This document shows, in pieces, positions 7,358 through 16,200 of a DNA stretch of 64,000 bases. The first letter of the stretch is position 1. Each line of letters starts with the position of its first letter. Both the position numbers and the translations under genes were made by a program. The notes beneath the pieces are model-generated. The model was not told the origin of the DNA, searched no databases, and saw nothing but the letters and a program-made list of their open reading frames with translations. The stretch is taken from the NCBI RefSeq assembly GCF_012927345.1, contig NZ_JABBGJ010000004.1:1-64000 (forward strand). Reading direction: 5' to 3'. The stretch comes from Paraburkholderia polaris. GTDB taxonomy: Bacteria > Pseudomonadota > Gammaproteobacteria > Burkholderiales > Burkholderiaceae.

Positions 7358-10040
7358 GTACTGAATCTCCGTGCTGTAATGTATCTGTCCATGGTGGGGC
7401 GATGTGTTTCAATCCCCAATACAACGTTCCATTCTCACGCGACGAAAGGATTTTTTTCTTTACGCGGCACAATCCGGCGTGGAGCCAACGCTCGCCGGTC
7501 ACGTCCCCATGTTCAATTGCCTGATCGACAGCTTTCAGTGCGTTCGTCGCGTCGCCACACTTCGCCAGCGCCTGGCCGTACCGGCACAACAGGAAGGTCA
7601 GCGGCGCACGGAAACCCGTTTGCGTCAAGCGCTCAATGGCGATCGAAAAAACCCGCAGTTGATCAGGGTTCGGCGATCCCGCGGCGGCCACGCATTGTTC
7701 ATAACATGCGCAAGCCGCAATCCATATAGGGAAGGACATGCGGGAGGCCCTCTCGCGCAGACCGGCGATCGCTTCGCGCGCTCGCACCAGATCGTCCGAC
7801 AGGATTGCCAACGGAATAGCCGCTTCGACCAGGACGTAGCACGTGACCATGTCATTGTCGTAGTCGATCGCGGCCCGGAGGGTCGACTGAGCCAATTTCA
7901 GGGCGCGTTGCACCGAGCCTTGAACCCACAGTACACGGGAGAGCGTTGCGCGTGCGACGATTCCGTGTTCGATACGGAACCCGGTCGAGCTCCAGCGATG
8001 CGCTGATTGATCGTAGGCGGCCAGCATCTCCTCGAGTCTGGCGCGAGCCTGTAGTTGATCTCCGAGGTAATGCAGCGTGATTCCTTCAATGCCCACGCCA
8101 AGCAGGGATCGCGTCACATCTGACTGCCCACGCGCCAGGTCGCAGAAGCGTTGAGCCATGAGCAATGCGGCCTTGGGCTCACCGCCATACTGATGCGCAT
8201 TCCAAAGGCCCCACAACGCGCGTGCCTCATATTCAGTGTTCTTCTGTAACACCGCATCGGCATACAGGTTCATCCATTCATGCCGGGCTTCCGGGCCAGG
8301 ACCGTTCGTATAAACAAGTCCCGCAGCCAAGGCTGCGCGTAATTTCAGTACGGCCTCTGACGGGATTTCACTATCCATTGTCGAGTTATAAACTGCCAGT
8401 GCCTGTCTGGCACGGCTGCAACATTCACTCAAAAGTGACAGGTCGAAGAGGTAGGGGACAGTCGCCGACGCGAGCGCAACACCCATCGACGGATCGCCCG
8501 CCGGCGAAAACGACCACTCAAGCGCTGCGCGAACGTTGTCGAGCTCAGAGGAAAATTCCGCCAGCCTTTTTTCATCCGTTCGTTCGGTCCCGTTTGCCGG
8601 GGCCTCGCCGAACAGTGTCAGCAAATACCGTGCGTGCATAGCCGAAGCCGTATTTCGCTCGCCATTGTCGTCAAGCTGCTGCAAAGCGTAGTCGCGAGTC
8701 GTTTCGAGAAGGCGGTAGCGGCGGCCATTGCCATCGAATTGAGCCGCGACCATCGATTTACTCACCAAACCGCAGAACGCGTCGAGCGTCTCCCAAGTGG
8801 ACACGTCGCGGTCCACCGTGAGGAAGCAAACAGCGTCGAACGTAAAGCCGCCAACGAATACGCCCAGGCGGCGGAACACGGACCGTTCGATATCGCTCAA
8901 CAGCCGGTAACTCCAATCCAGCGTCGCCCTCATCGTCTGATGTCGAGGCGGTGCAGTCCGGCATCCGCCCGTAAGAATCCGCAGACGGTCGTTGAGACGA
9001 TTGCCAAGCACTTCAATGCCAAGTAAGGCGGCTCTCGCAGCAGCTAGTTCGATCGCCAGCGGGATGCCGTCGAGCGCGCGGCACACGGCGCCTATCAATA
9101 GAACGGTTTTCTCGTCCACCGCGAATTCGGGCGCGACTTCCCTCACCCGAGCAAGGAAGAGCTGTGCCGCACCGGTTAGCAGCACGGCGCCTTCTGTGCT
9201 CACCGCCTCAGGTACGACGAGCGGTGGCACGGGATACCGCGTCTCATCGGGAATTCGCAAAGGCTCGCGGCTAGTCGCCAGGATGACGTGGCCGGAATTT
9301 CGCAACGCCAACGCAATGTTCGCCGCGCTGCCGACAACGTGTTCGCAGTTATCCAACACGATGAGCAGTCGCTTACCGCGCACCGCATCGACGATCGTGT
9401 TGATTGAAAGCGGTGCACTCGAGGTTTTCATGCCCAGCCCGGCGGCCGCTGCGTCGAGCGCAAATCGTTCATCCGTCACCGATGAAAACGATATCACCGC
9501 CACACCATCGGGAAACGCGGGGGCTGCTTTTCTGGCGGCTTCGATCGCGAGGCGTGTCTTGCCGATCCCCCCGGTGCCGACTAGCGTGACCATTTCACGA
9601 CGTTTCAACACAGTGAGCACTTCTGCCAACGTCAGATCGCGCCCGAAGAGGTCCACGATGCTACCGTTTGGTGTGCCCTGCGAATCGTCAATGGACGTGA
9701 CCAGAGCAGCATCGGACTGCGTATCGCACACGTGCTCCGCGCGGACCACGTTGGTGCAACGCAATAATTTATAGCCACGACCGGAAACCGTTCTGATCAA
9801 TTGGCTGCTGGTGCCGAAAACCTTTCTCAATGCGGAAATTTGCACCTGCAGATTGTTCTCTTCCACCACGGTTCTCGGCCAGACGACGCGCAGGATTTCA
9901 TCTTTCGACACCAACTCGCCATTGGCGTTGTTCAGAAGTTCCAGGATATCGAAAGCGCGCGAGCCCACTCGAAGTGGAGCGCCGTCGCGACGTACCTCGC
10001 GCAGTGCAAAGTCAATCTCCAGATCACCAATGCGTAACAC
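7341..10040 (-). CDS. Winged-helix/STAND-type ATPase regulator with TPR-like C-terminus
   Basis: 899 residues from a GTG start. The GTG is chosen because AGGAGG lies 5 bases upstream and the winged-helix domain begins right at it. Residues 1-95 form an OmpR/PhoB-type DNA-binding domain (ending TVSGRGYKLL). A P-loop NTPase follows, with Walker A GTGGIGKT at about 155-162 and Walker B LLIVLDNCEH at about 225-234. The remaining 500 residues are helical and TPR-like. This layout is that of the predicted-ATPase regulators related to MalT/AfsR (STAND group), which bind ATP and an inducer to switch DNA binding. No receiver domain or membrane segment. It ends by overlapping the AraC gene downstream. 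A degraded copy of its C-terminus occurs near 49.6 kb. Confidence 0.9.
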   Translation of the reverse strand: MLRIGDLEIDFALREVRRDGAPLRVGSRAFDILELLNNANGELVSKDEILRVVWPRTVVEENNLQVQISALRKVFGTSSQLIRTVSGRGYKLLRCTNVVRAEHVCDTQSDAALVTSIDDSQGTPNGSIVDLFGRDLTLAEVLTVLKRREMVTLVGTGGIGKTRLAIEAARKAAPAFPDGVAVISFSSVTDERFALDAAAAGLGMKTSSAPLSINTIVDAVRGKRLLIVLDNCEHVVGSAANIALALRNSGHVILATSREPLRIPDETRYPVPPLVVPEAVSTEGAVLLTGAAQLFLARVREVAPEFAVDEKTVLLIGAVCRALDGIPLAIELAAARAALLGIEVLGNRLNDRLRILTGGCRTAPPRHQTMRATLDWSYRLLSDIERSVFRRLGVFVGGFTFDAVCFLTVDRDVSTWETLDAFCGLVSKSMVAAQFDGNGRRYRLLETTRDYALQQLDDNGERNTASAMHARYLLTLFGEAPANGTERTDEKRLAEFSSELDNVRAALEWSFSPAGDPSMGVALASATVPYLFDLSLLSECCSRARQALAVYNSTMDSEIPSEAVLKLRAALAAGLVYTNGPGPEARHEWMNLYADAVLQKNTEYEARALWGLWNAHQYGGEPKAALLMAQRFCDLARGQSDVTRSLLGVGIEGITLHYLGDQLQARARLEEMLAAYDQSAHRWSSTGFRIEHGIVARATLSRVLWVQGSVQRALKLAQSTLRAAIDYDNDMVTCYVLVEAAIPLAILSDDLVRAREAIAGLRERASRMSFPIWIAACACYEQCVAAAGSPNPDQLRVFSIAIERLTQTGFRAPLTFLLCRYGQALAKCGDATNALKAVDQAIEHGDVTGERWLHAGLCRVKKKILSSRENGTLYWGLKHIAPPWTDTLQHGDSVHALDI

Positions 10041-10545
10041 GGCAACCTCCTGTCTTTCAGACGTATGCATACGCGGTGGCCAATGAGACGTAGCAGACAA
10101 CACGCTAATTGATTCGCCGGTCATCCAACCCGGCATAAGTGAAGTTACGCGGAACTCCTGGTCTTCATCGTCTCAATGGCTGGAATGCAAACCGGTTGTG
10201 CCGCACCGATCCAGTGCATCTTAACGATCTGAATTCACGTTGACTTGTACTGAGTCCCACGGAAAGTTGCCTCAGACGGAACAGAGCGTGGGCTGTTCCA
10301 GTTCTCGCCTTGGTTCGCTACCTCGCAATCGGCGGGCTTGTTGCTGCAAATCACGCGTGGTATCAACACGGCCAATTTGCAACTTAAGGAAATTTTAGAA
10401 GCGCTTAAGTACACCCGTTGACGCCGGCGCTAGCATGAGGGCCATCATGCTCCAGACATACACCGTGTTTGCACTGCCTGTCCTCGGGTACCGGTTGTCA
10501 TAAGGCTCCCGCACTTCTATGCCTTGACAAATAGGATCGGGAAAT
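10041..10545. promoter_or_regulatory. Divergent intergenic region
   Basis: About 500 bases between the ATPase regulator (minus) and the truncated LysR gene (plus). No gene is supportable. A 7-base inverted repeat (ACTTAAG at 10382-10388, CTTAAGT at 10404-10410) spaced 15 bases apart is the only clear symmetric element and could be an operator. Confidence 0.4.
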
Positions 10546-10977
10546 ATGGACACGCTTAACGCAATGAAAGTCTTCGTACGCATCGTCGAAGCCGGCAGTT
10601 TCACACGGGCAGCGGACTCGTATGGTCTGACTCCGCCGAAGGTCTCAAAGATGTTGCAAACACTCGAGCATCATCTGGGATGCAAGCTGTTGCACCGGAC
10701 CACGCGCAAGGTTTCGCTGACCGAAGACGGGCACGCCTACTATCAACGTTGCGTTGCTGTACTCAACGAAATTGACGACATGGAAGCATCCCTTTCAAGT
10801 GCCAGGATTGCACCGAAAGGACGTCTGAAAGTCAATTTGCCGACGGCCATGGCCAAGTGGATCGTGATTCCCGCGCTTCTTTCGAACCGGCATCCGCCGA
10901 AAAAGCTCAAGATCTTCATCGACTGGCTAGCTGCGCTGTATGCACTGAACCCTGTGTTGCAGGGCAAGACCCTGTAG
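10546..10977 (+). CDS. LysR-family protein with the effector domain deleted
   Basis: 143 residues. The first 107 are a normal LysR N-terminus: HTH (VRIVEAGSFTRAADSYGLTP), linker helix, and the first strand of the effector domain (GRLKVNLPTAMAKWIVIPAL). The sequence then jumps in frame to LSNRHPPKKLKIFIDWLAAL, which matches the usual last 30 residues of LysR proteins (NRHLS..VR.FIDW). About 160-170 residues of effector domain are missing. A GGGAA site precedes the ATG. It could be a relic or a small constitutive DNA-binding protein. The homology reading is mine; the reading frame itself is unbroken. Confidence 0.75.
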   Translation: MDTLNAMKVFVRIVEAGSFTRAADSYGLTPPKVSKMLQTLEHHLGCKLLHRTTRKVSLTEDGHAYYQRCVAVLNEIDDMEASLSSARIAPKGRLKVNLPTAMAKWIVIPALLSNRHPPKKLKIFIDWLAALYALNPVLQGKTL

Positions 10978-11068
10978 GCGGTTCGCAATCAGGAGGTCCG
11001 CCACATCCAGAACTTGCCCCGCGATCGTCGCGGATCTGGCGCGCGCCAGGTCCGCGACGCGCCTTTGA
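10978..11068. other. Short unexplained segment downstream of the deleted LysR gene
   Basis: About 90 bases between the two convergent genes. Coding-like codon bias persists here in more than one frame, but no family was recognised and no terminator hairpin is clear. It may be debris from the same deletion. Confidence 0.3.
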
Positions 11069-11428
11069 TTACTGGGCGCCCTCTTCTTCCAGCACGATTC
11101 GGTTATCGACCGACTGCACCTGGGGGACCCGTTTGGCAGCATCACCCGCAAGCTGGATCTGTGAGCTATCCGGCACCGTTCCTACCAACGAAACCGCACC
11201 GCCTTTAACCAGTACGGCGATATTGCTGGAAGTCAAACCCTTTGTCGCATAAAGCGCATGGCGGACAGCTTTCGACAGTTGCCGGTTCTGTGCGCGGATC
11301 GCAGATTTGCTGGGGCTGCCGATCGGTTGCGCTGTGTTGGCATCGCTGGCGGACTGAGCGAAAGCCAGATCCGCGCTGAGTAACGCTACGAGCCCGCACG
11401 TTACGGTAAAGGTGGAAAGTCGCATCAT
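11069..11428 (-). CDS. BON-domain periplasmic protein
   Basis: 119 residues. A signal peptide (about 1-24, ending ADLAFAQ) is followed by one BON domain from about residue 45 to the end, with the typical KGGAVSLVGTVPDSSQ turn and the closing VPQVQSVDNRIVL. OsmY-like BON proteins bind membranes or act in osmotic and envelope stress. The start is one of two adjacent ATGs; the first has GGGGAA just upstream. A longer N-terminal extension in frame is not protein-like and was dropped. Stands alone, opposite the truncated LysR. Confidence 0.85.
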   Translation of the reverse strand: MMRLSTFTVTCGLVALLSADLAFAQSASDANTAQPIGSPSKSAIRAQNRQLSKAVRHALYATKGLTSSNIAVLVKGGAVSLVGTVPDSSQIQLAGDAAKRVPQVQSVDNRIVLEEEGAQ

Positions 11429-11730
11429 ATTTCCCCGAAGGCGTTGATGACTAAACAGCGGTCTGCAGAAAAACTGCGCAAAAAAATGGCACAGACTGCG
11501 TATGAAATGATGGTAAAAATTCGGCACGTACACCACTTAAATCTTATTAAAAACGTGACCTTTTCATTGGTCTCCCCATGTTCTATCAGCCTCCTGACAT
11601 CTTCACATTGTTATCCGCTTGCAGTGCGGCCGCCGGATTAAGCGCCCCCCCAAGGAGCACGCGGCAGAAACATCCTTCTTCCGCTCTGTTGCTACGTTGA
11701 TGCCATCTGCGGCGGCGTTTCGTCTTGCGG
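11429..11730. other. Intergenic, no gene seen
   Basis: About 300 bases upstream of the BON gene and downstream of the porin gene (both minus). A/T-rich segments near 11510-11560 (AAATCTTATTAAAAACG) are likely the BON promoter. No hairpin terminator for the porin could be identified with confidence. Confidence 0.4.
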
Positions 11731-12798
11731 TCAAAAGAAGTGAATCATGCCCGTAACGACCGAGCGCTGATTGATACCCGCGCTAGCTGGCGAAGTGCTT
11801 GAGATACCGAGCGTCCCTTGAGCATTGTTTCTGGAAAGGCCGGCCTCCGTGTACAGATCTGTCGACTTCGACAGCAGGTAGTGAACGCCCAGTTTGAAGA
11901 ACGCACCGTTGCGTTCGGTGTTCACCCTGTCGGCCAGATACGTATAGTCCGAAACAAGCCTGAACGCCGGGGTAATATCGTACCGGGCGCCGACGGAATA
12001 GTAATCCTGGCTGCTTCCGGTTGCGGGATCCTTGAAGTTCTGGAAATTCAGACTGACTTTGTACGCGCTGCCTGTATAGGCGAGGAATACGGTGTAGGCC
12101 CGCGCCACCGTGTGATCCGTTACCCCGGTCGGATCGTTGCCGGAGATATAACCGGCGCTCGCGGATACAGGCCCGAGCGCGTAGTACAGCGCAGCCGACA
12201 CCTCACGTTGATTCTGAAAATCGCCTGCGGTCCCGCCAAAGCTGTTTAACACGCTGGCACTGAGACCGTAGATCGTTGGTGTCTGATATTTGACCGAGTT
12301 GTTAGCCCATGTATATTGAAAGCCGTTGAAGCCGGTGCGGGTCTGAAAGACTGTATTTGCCACCGAGCCGAAATTCTCAAAACCGCTGGCATCCGTGCGA
12401 TAAAGTACTTCGACGAATGGGGTGTAGTGGCGGCCAAACGAGATCGTCCCGAAGTCATCCTTTCTCAACCCCACCCACGCACCACGGTCGAACAGGAAAC
12501 TGCCCGCAGAGGTCGGCTGGCCCGAATTGGTACTCTTCCCGGCACCCGGCAGAAAACCCGACTCAAGTTTGAACAGTGTCGCCATCCCGCCGCCCAGATC
12601 CTCCACTCCGGAGAAAATCAGCCGGCTGACGACCAGATTCGCCTGGCCGTATGCCCACTGATTTTTGTCATTTGCGCCTACACCATTCGTGAAACTGATG
12701 CCACCGTCGATGATCCCGCTCAACGTGACACTCGATTGCGCATGAGCTTCGCCCATCACAAGAGAAACGGCTAAAACGGCAATAGCTTTCCTGTACAT
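11731..12798 (-). CDS. Outer-membrane porin (Burkholderia trimeric type)
   Basis: 355 residues. A signal peptide ends GEAHA, followed by QSSVTLSGIIDGGISFTNG, the first strand typical of Gram-negative porins of the Burkholderia OpcP/Omp family. Alternating beta strands follow, the constriction loop includes GTISFGRHYTPF, and the last residue is Phe (VVTGMIHFF), as needed for BAM recognition. The start ATG has a GGAG site a few bases upstream; an in-frame upstream ATG would put ten extra residues before the signal peptide. Forms passive channels for small hydrophilic solutes. Monocistronic. Confidence 0.95.
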   Translation of the reverse strand: MYRKAIAVLAVSLVMGEAHAQSSVTLSGIIDGGISFTNGVGANDKNQWAYGQANLVVSRLIFSGVEDLGGGMATLFKLESGFLPGAGKSTNSGQPTSAGSFLFDRGAWVGLRKDDFGTISFGRHYTPFVEVLYRTDASGFENFGSVANTVFQTRTGFNGFQYTWANNSVKYQTPTIYGLSASVLNSFGGTAGDFQNQREVSAALYYALGPVSASAGYISGNDPTGVTDHTVARAYTVFLAYTGSAYKVSLNFQNFKDPATGSSQDYYSVGARYDITPAFRLVSDYTYLADRVNTERNGAFFKLGVHYLLSKSTDLYTEAGLSRNNAQGTLGISSTSPASAGINQRSVVTGMIHFF

Positions 12799-13141
12799 TC
12801 CTGGTCTCCATTGTTCTGCCAATCTCACAGCCCCATGACTGATTTTGATTCGCGATACTAATCATCATGATTCGGGTGGTGACCGCCGAAAGTCCTTCGT
12901 CGAGTCGACTGAACGCCGTTGGGAACGTCACCATCGCGCGTAGCGCATCGGGAAGTCCCGCAGCGCTGGATCAACCAGCTCAGCGCGAGTCAGGTTGGAG
13001 ATAGGACGGAGCCGCAGTGGTCTGTCTGAATTCGCCGACTTTCCATTCGGCGCCTGCATCTACCTTGGAACTCACTATACGGCCAACATCAGAAGGAGGC
13101 CTGATCAAAAGGAGCGTCGACTTGTCAGATCGTCCGGATTT
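12799..13141. other. Intergenic, no gene seen
   Basis: About 340 bases between the porin and cytochrome genes, both on the minus strand. It contains a small palindrome, AATCATCATGATT, near 12860-12872, in the porin promoter zone. Nothing else could be supported. Confidence 0.4.
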
Positions 13142-13798
13142 TCATTGCTTCAGCGCCGCCACATACGCGGACACAGCGACAATCTCGTCTTCGCTCAGCA
13201 GCGGAACGATCAGGCTCATCAACTTTCCCTTACCCCCGCGCTCTCCACTCTTCCATGCGTGGAGTTGCGCTTGGACATATTCCTCATGCTGGCCGGTGAT
13301 ACGCGGGAAGTCAGGCTCGATACCGCCTCCCGCTGCACGGTGACATGAAATGCACGCTGGCGCGCCGTTCGCGCCGCCATGTGTATAGACACGCGCTCCG
13401 GCATCGACGAGCGCTGCATTTGAAGCTGCACCTGGCGCAGGCTTTTGCGCTGCATAGAAGGTCGCGAGTGCTTTCATCTCGTCCGGCGAGAGGTCTTTGA
13501 CCATTGTCTGCATGATTTCGTTGTGCCGCAACGGCGGCACACCCGGGCCACCCTTGAACTGCGTGAGCTGCTTGTAGAGATACTCCGGATACTGGCCTGC
13601 AAGGCGTGGGTAGGTGCCGACCGTGCTGTTTCCGTCCACCCCGTGACAGGCTGCGCAGCGTTGTGTCGTGAGTGTGACGACTCGTGCCGTCAGATCGTCG
13701 GCGCGTGCGATCACCGCGGCACACAGCAGGGCGCCGGCGACCAATGCTGCGCGCGCTGCCGGACCCACCAAGCCTCGTTCGAAAGCATTTCTAGCCAT
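13142..13798 (-). CDS. Diheme cytochrome c (c4-like)
   Basis: 218 residues with a signal peptide (about 1-33, ending IARA). There are two CxxCH heme sites: CAACH at residues 48-52 and CISCH at 146-150, each starting a class I cytochrome domain (YPRLAGQYPEYLYKQL after the first, FPRITGQHEEYVQAQL after the second). This tandem layout is cytochrome c4 or the cytochrome subunit of a periplasmic dehydrogenase. The ATG chosen has GAGGAG 8 bases upstream; the longer frame is not plausible. No dehydrogenase partner lies next to it, so its electron donor is not evident here. Confidence 0.93.
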   Translation of the reverse strand: MARNAFERGLVGPAARAALVAGALLCAAVIARADDLTARVVTLTTQRCAACHGVDGNSTVGTYPRLAGQYPEYLYKQLTQFKGGPGVPPLRHNEIMQTMVKDLSPDEMKALATFYAAQKPAPGAASNAALVDAGARVYTHGGANGAPACISCHRAAGGGIEPDFPRITGQHEEYVQAQLHAWKSGERGGKGKLMSLIVPLLSEDEIVAVSAYVAALKQ

Positions 13799-14213
13799 TG
13801 GTGTGTCTCCTCGCATTTGAAACGGAATATTGACTTTCAACCTTGTCTTCTCTTTGCTACCGCGCGGCATGACTGTTCGACTCGTCTCAAACTGAAGCCT
13901 ACGTCCATATCGTTCGAGCGCCGTAGCCGGAAAGCCCGCGCATTTACCGCTGAGTCCGATTAATCCCGCCGTGTTTGAACGAGTCACACACAACACGGTG
14001 TGGGCCGCCCTGAACGATTGGCACGCTATACAGGCGCACGCCGCCTCTTGCGATACGGATCAGACGTATCAAGCGCCGGCTCGGTCGACAGATGGGTATG
14101 AATCGATCCAGGAGGCGCTCGATGCCACAAGGCTCCCGTTACAAGATTGGACGGCATCGTCAAAAGAGGCGTCGCCTCTCGCGGCTCATCGGCGCACGCC
14201 GGTTGTCAATCGT
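13799..14213. other. Intergenic, no gene seen
   Basis: About 415 bases between the YciI and cytochrome genes, both minus. The upstream promoter of the cytochrome should be here. No reading frame on either strand resembles a known protein, and no repeat or hairpin stands out. Confidence 0.4.
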
Positions 14214-14492
14214 TTAGCCCACCCGGCGATGAAAACGATGAATCTGGACTTCTTCCCACAGTCCGGCTGCGAAGAGCGGGTCATTTCGATTAAATGTCTC
14301 GACTTCGCCGCGTGTTTGCGCCTCCACAAGAAAAAAACTGCCGATCTTGTTCTCGCCGGCGTCATCGACCAACGGCCCGGATGTAACAAGCGTGATCGGC
14401 CCGCTCTCCAGATACGCGCGATGCTTCGGGGTATTGGCTTCGCGAAGGGCCAAAGCACCAGGCTTATCGGTGCAGAAAACGATCCAATGCAT
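14214..14492 (-). CDS. YciI-family protein
   Basis: 92 residues, full family length. It begins MHWIVFCTDKPGALALR and carries the conserved H of TPKHRAYLES, the SGPLVDDAG turn and the Asp-Pro of NRNDPLFAAGLWEEVQIHRF, all typical of YciI. These ferredoxin-like-fold proteins have a conserved His-Asp pair, and some act in dehalogenation or small-molecule turnover. No function can be inferred here. Stands alone. Confidence 0.9.
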   Translation of the reverse strand: MHWIVFCTDKPGALALREANTPKHRAYLESGPITLVTSGPLVDDAGENKIGSFFLVEAQTRGEVETFNRNDPLFAAGLWEEVQIHRFHRRVG

Positions 14493-15219
14493 GATTTTCA
14501 GTTCCTATCAAAGTCGTACAGGATTCGTATGCACCTGCTGGGCTGCACAAAGAATCCGTCGGGTTAATCGTTGCATTGCCCTGAAGCGGGCAATGGATTG
14601 GCCGGCGTGGGCGCCGTCTTGCGCTCCGCGTTCTGCAAATCCGCAATAACGTGGATACAGAAATGTTCTCTAGGGCCGGAAAACTCATGCAGTATCAATC
14701 TCTTGCGGCGTAACTGGATGCGCTGCACGTCCTATGGCTTACCGAATGATCCGATTTTTTTGGAGACCCGCTCGAAGCCACCGAGAAGGGGCAGGAAGCC
14801 CGCACGACGGAGGGAATTCACCTCCGCGACCACTTTCAGACTTTATGACGGCAATTGCTCATCCACCCTGACTGGACGTGCGTGGGCTGGAGACTCTCGG
14901 TGAACCAATCTGCGCCGTGCTCGTGCCCGTTCAGAATGATTCAGATCTTTTATCGAGCCCGACGAGATGCTATTGAATAAGCTCAGCGTGATGACATGAC
15001 CCGCTGCGCGCTGCTCCCTGGCATTGCTCAGCGCGACATCGCGCATACATGCCACGTTGCTCGGTGCACGCAGCGCGAGTACCTCAGCGGGTGCCGAAGA
15101 TGCCCGCGCCCGGCGCTATCGCGGCGAAGTCCGTGTTGCTCTGGTCAACGTTTGTATCGAGGGATCGCACAAGGAGGCAGATCGAGGTCTAACGTGTCGA
15201 CATTGAACAGATACCCAAT
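14493..15219. other. Long intergenic stretch, no gene supported
   Basis: About 725 bases without a convincing gene. Several short frames on both strands look like shadows or debris, and none matches a family I know. It lies immediately upstream of a broken monooxygenase gene, so part of it may be decayed sequence from the same event. Confidence 0.4.
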
Positions 15220-15879
15220 ATGAAGATTGCAATCGCAGGCGGATCGATTTCGGGGCTTGCCGCAGCCCTCACGCTCAATTGCACCGGACACGACGTGCTC
15301 GTCTACGAACGCTCTGCGCATGCATTGCGTGGTCAGGGCGGCGGTGTGGTGGTGCTGCGGCGCATGCTGCGCTTCCTCGAGAATCACGGTCACTACTGCC
15401 GCGACATGATCAGTGTGCCAACGCATCGGCGGCGTTGGATCGATGTCGACGGTTCCGTCACCCACGACGAACCCGAGATGCTGCCGTTCTCGTCGTGGGA
15501 CGCGGTCTATCGCTCCCTGTGCAACATGCTACCGCCAGAGCGAATTCGCTACGGGCGCGAAGTTACAGGCTTTGACCAGGACGAGCACGGCGTCGACCTG
15601 CATTTCGACGATGGACAGACAGAGCGTGCGGACGTCCTGATCGCTGCTGACGGTACCGGCTCGCGCCTGCGCGCCCTGCTCTTTCCCGACTACCACGCGT
15701 CGTTCGCAGGCTATATCGCGTGGCGTGCTTCTGCTTTCCATCTACTGGCGAGGGTTGACAACGCGCGGTGCGGTTCTGGGTGGCTCGCTAGGATTGGTAA
15801 CGGCCGTCGCGCTGACCATCCTCAGTCCTACTGTTTGGGTCCAGGTGCTTGGGCATGCACATGCCATCTACCCGTATGA
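15220..15879 (+). pseudogene. FAD-dependent aromatic monooxygenase, N-terminal fragment fused to foreign sequence
   Basis: The first 169 residues are a good PHBH-fold flavin monooxygenase N-terminus. They have the Rossmann motif GGSISG, the FAD-ribose Glu of VYERSA, the DG motif in [15 protein letters not shown], and AGYIAWRA, which is characteristic of the 2,6-dihydroxypyridine-hydroxylase-like subgroup. After about 15726 the frame leaves homology and reads 50 unrelated residues to a stop, because the DNA there belongs to a symporter gene in another frame. The substrate and C-terminal domains are lost, so the product cannot be an active hydroxylase. Confidence 0.8.
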
Positions 15880-16027
15880 ATACCCTGCTCTCTTCTCGAT
15901 GATCGTTGCATTCGCCGGTATTTTTGTTTTCTCCATCACCGACCGGTCGGCACATGCGGTTCACGAGCGTATCCTGTATGACAATCAGCTCGTCGACTGC
16001 GAGCTTGGCATGGTGAAACAGGGCTAG
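15727..16027 (+). pseudogene. ActP-type sodium/solute symporter, C-terminal fragment
   Basis: In the frame shifted from the monooxygenase, the sequence reads [20 protein letters not shown], then [20 protein letters not shown] and an [10 protein letters not shown] end. This is the last two membrane helices and tail of acetate/solute symporters (ActP/VC_2705 type). The reading ends in a normal stop. There is no start, so it is a remnant left by a deletion that joined it to the monooxygenase at about 15727. Roughly 450 upstream residues of the transporter are missing. Confidence 0.8.
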
Positions 16028-16200
16028 TCGCAAGAACAACACAACCTGCCTGTCTTCCTGCACCCGCAGCAAAGGGCCGGCGGCGTTAGGTTGGGGAATT
16101 TCTAACTGAGCAATCTGCTTGGCAAGCCGTTCGATACCACCGTCGCCGGCTCGCATCTCATCCTGGGTGGAGTGCTGGACCGGCGCCCCGATACTGTCGG

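Noticed and set aside
13971..14567. 198-codon plus-strand frame across the YciI gene
   Set aside because: Overlaps YciI antisense and has no family resemblance; YciI is well supported.
15788..16156. Minus-strand frame covering the symporter remnant
   Set aside because: Shadow of the symporter coding sequence; the plus-strand reading matches a known family and this one does not.
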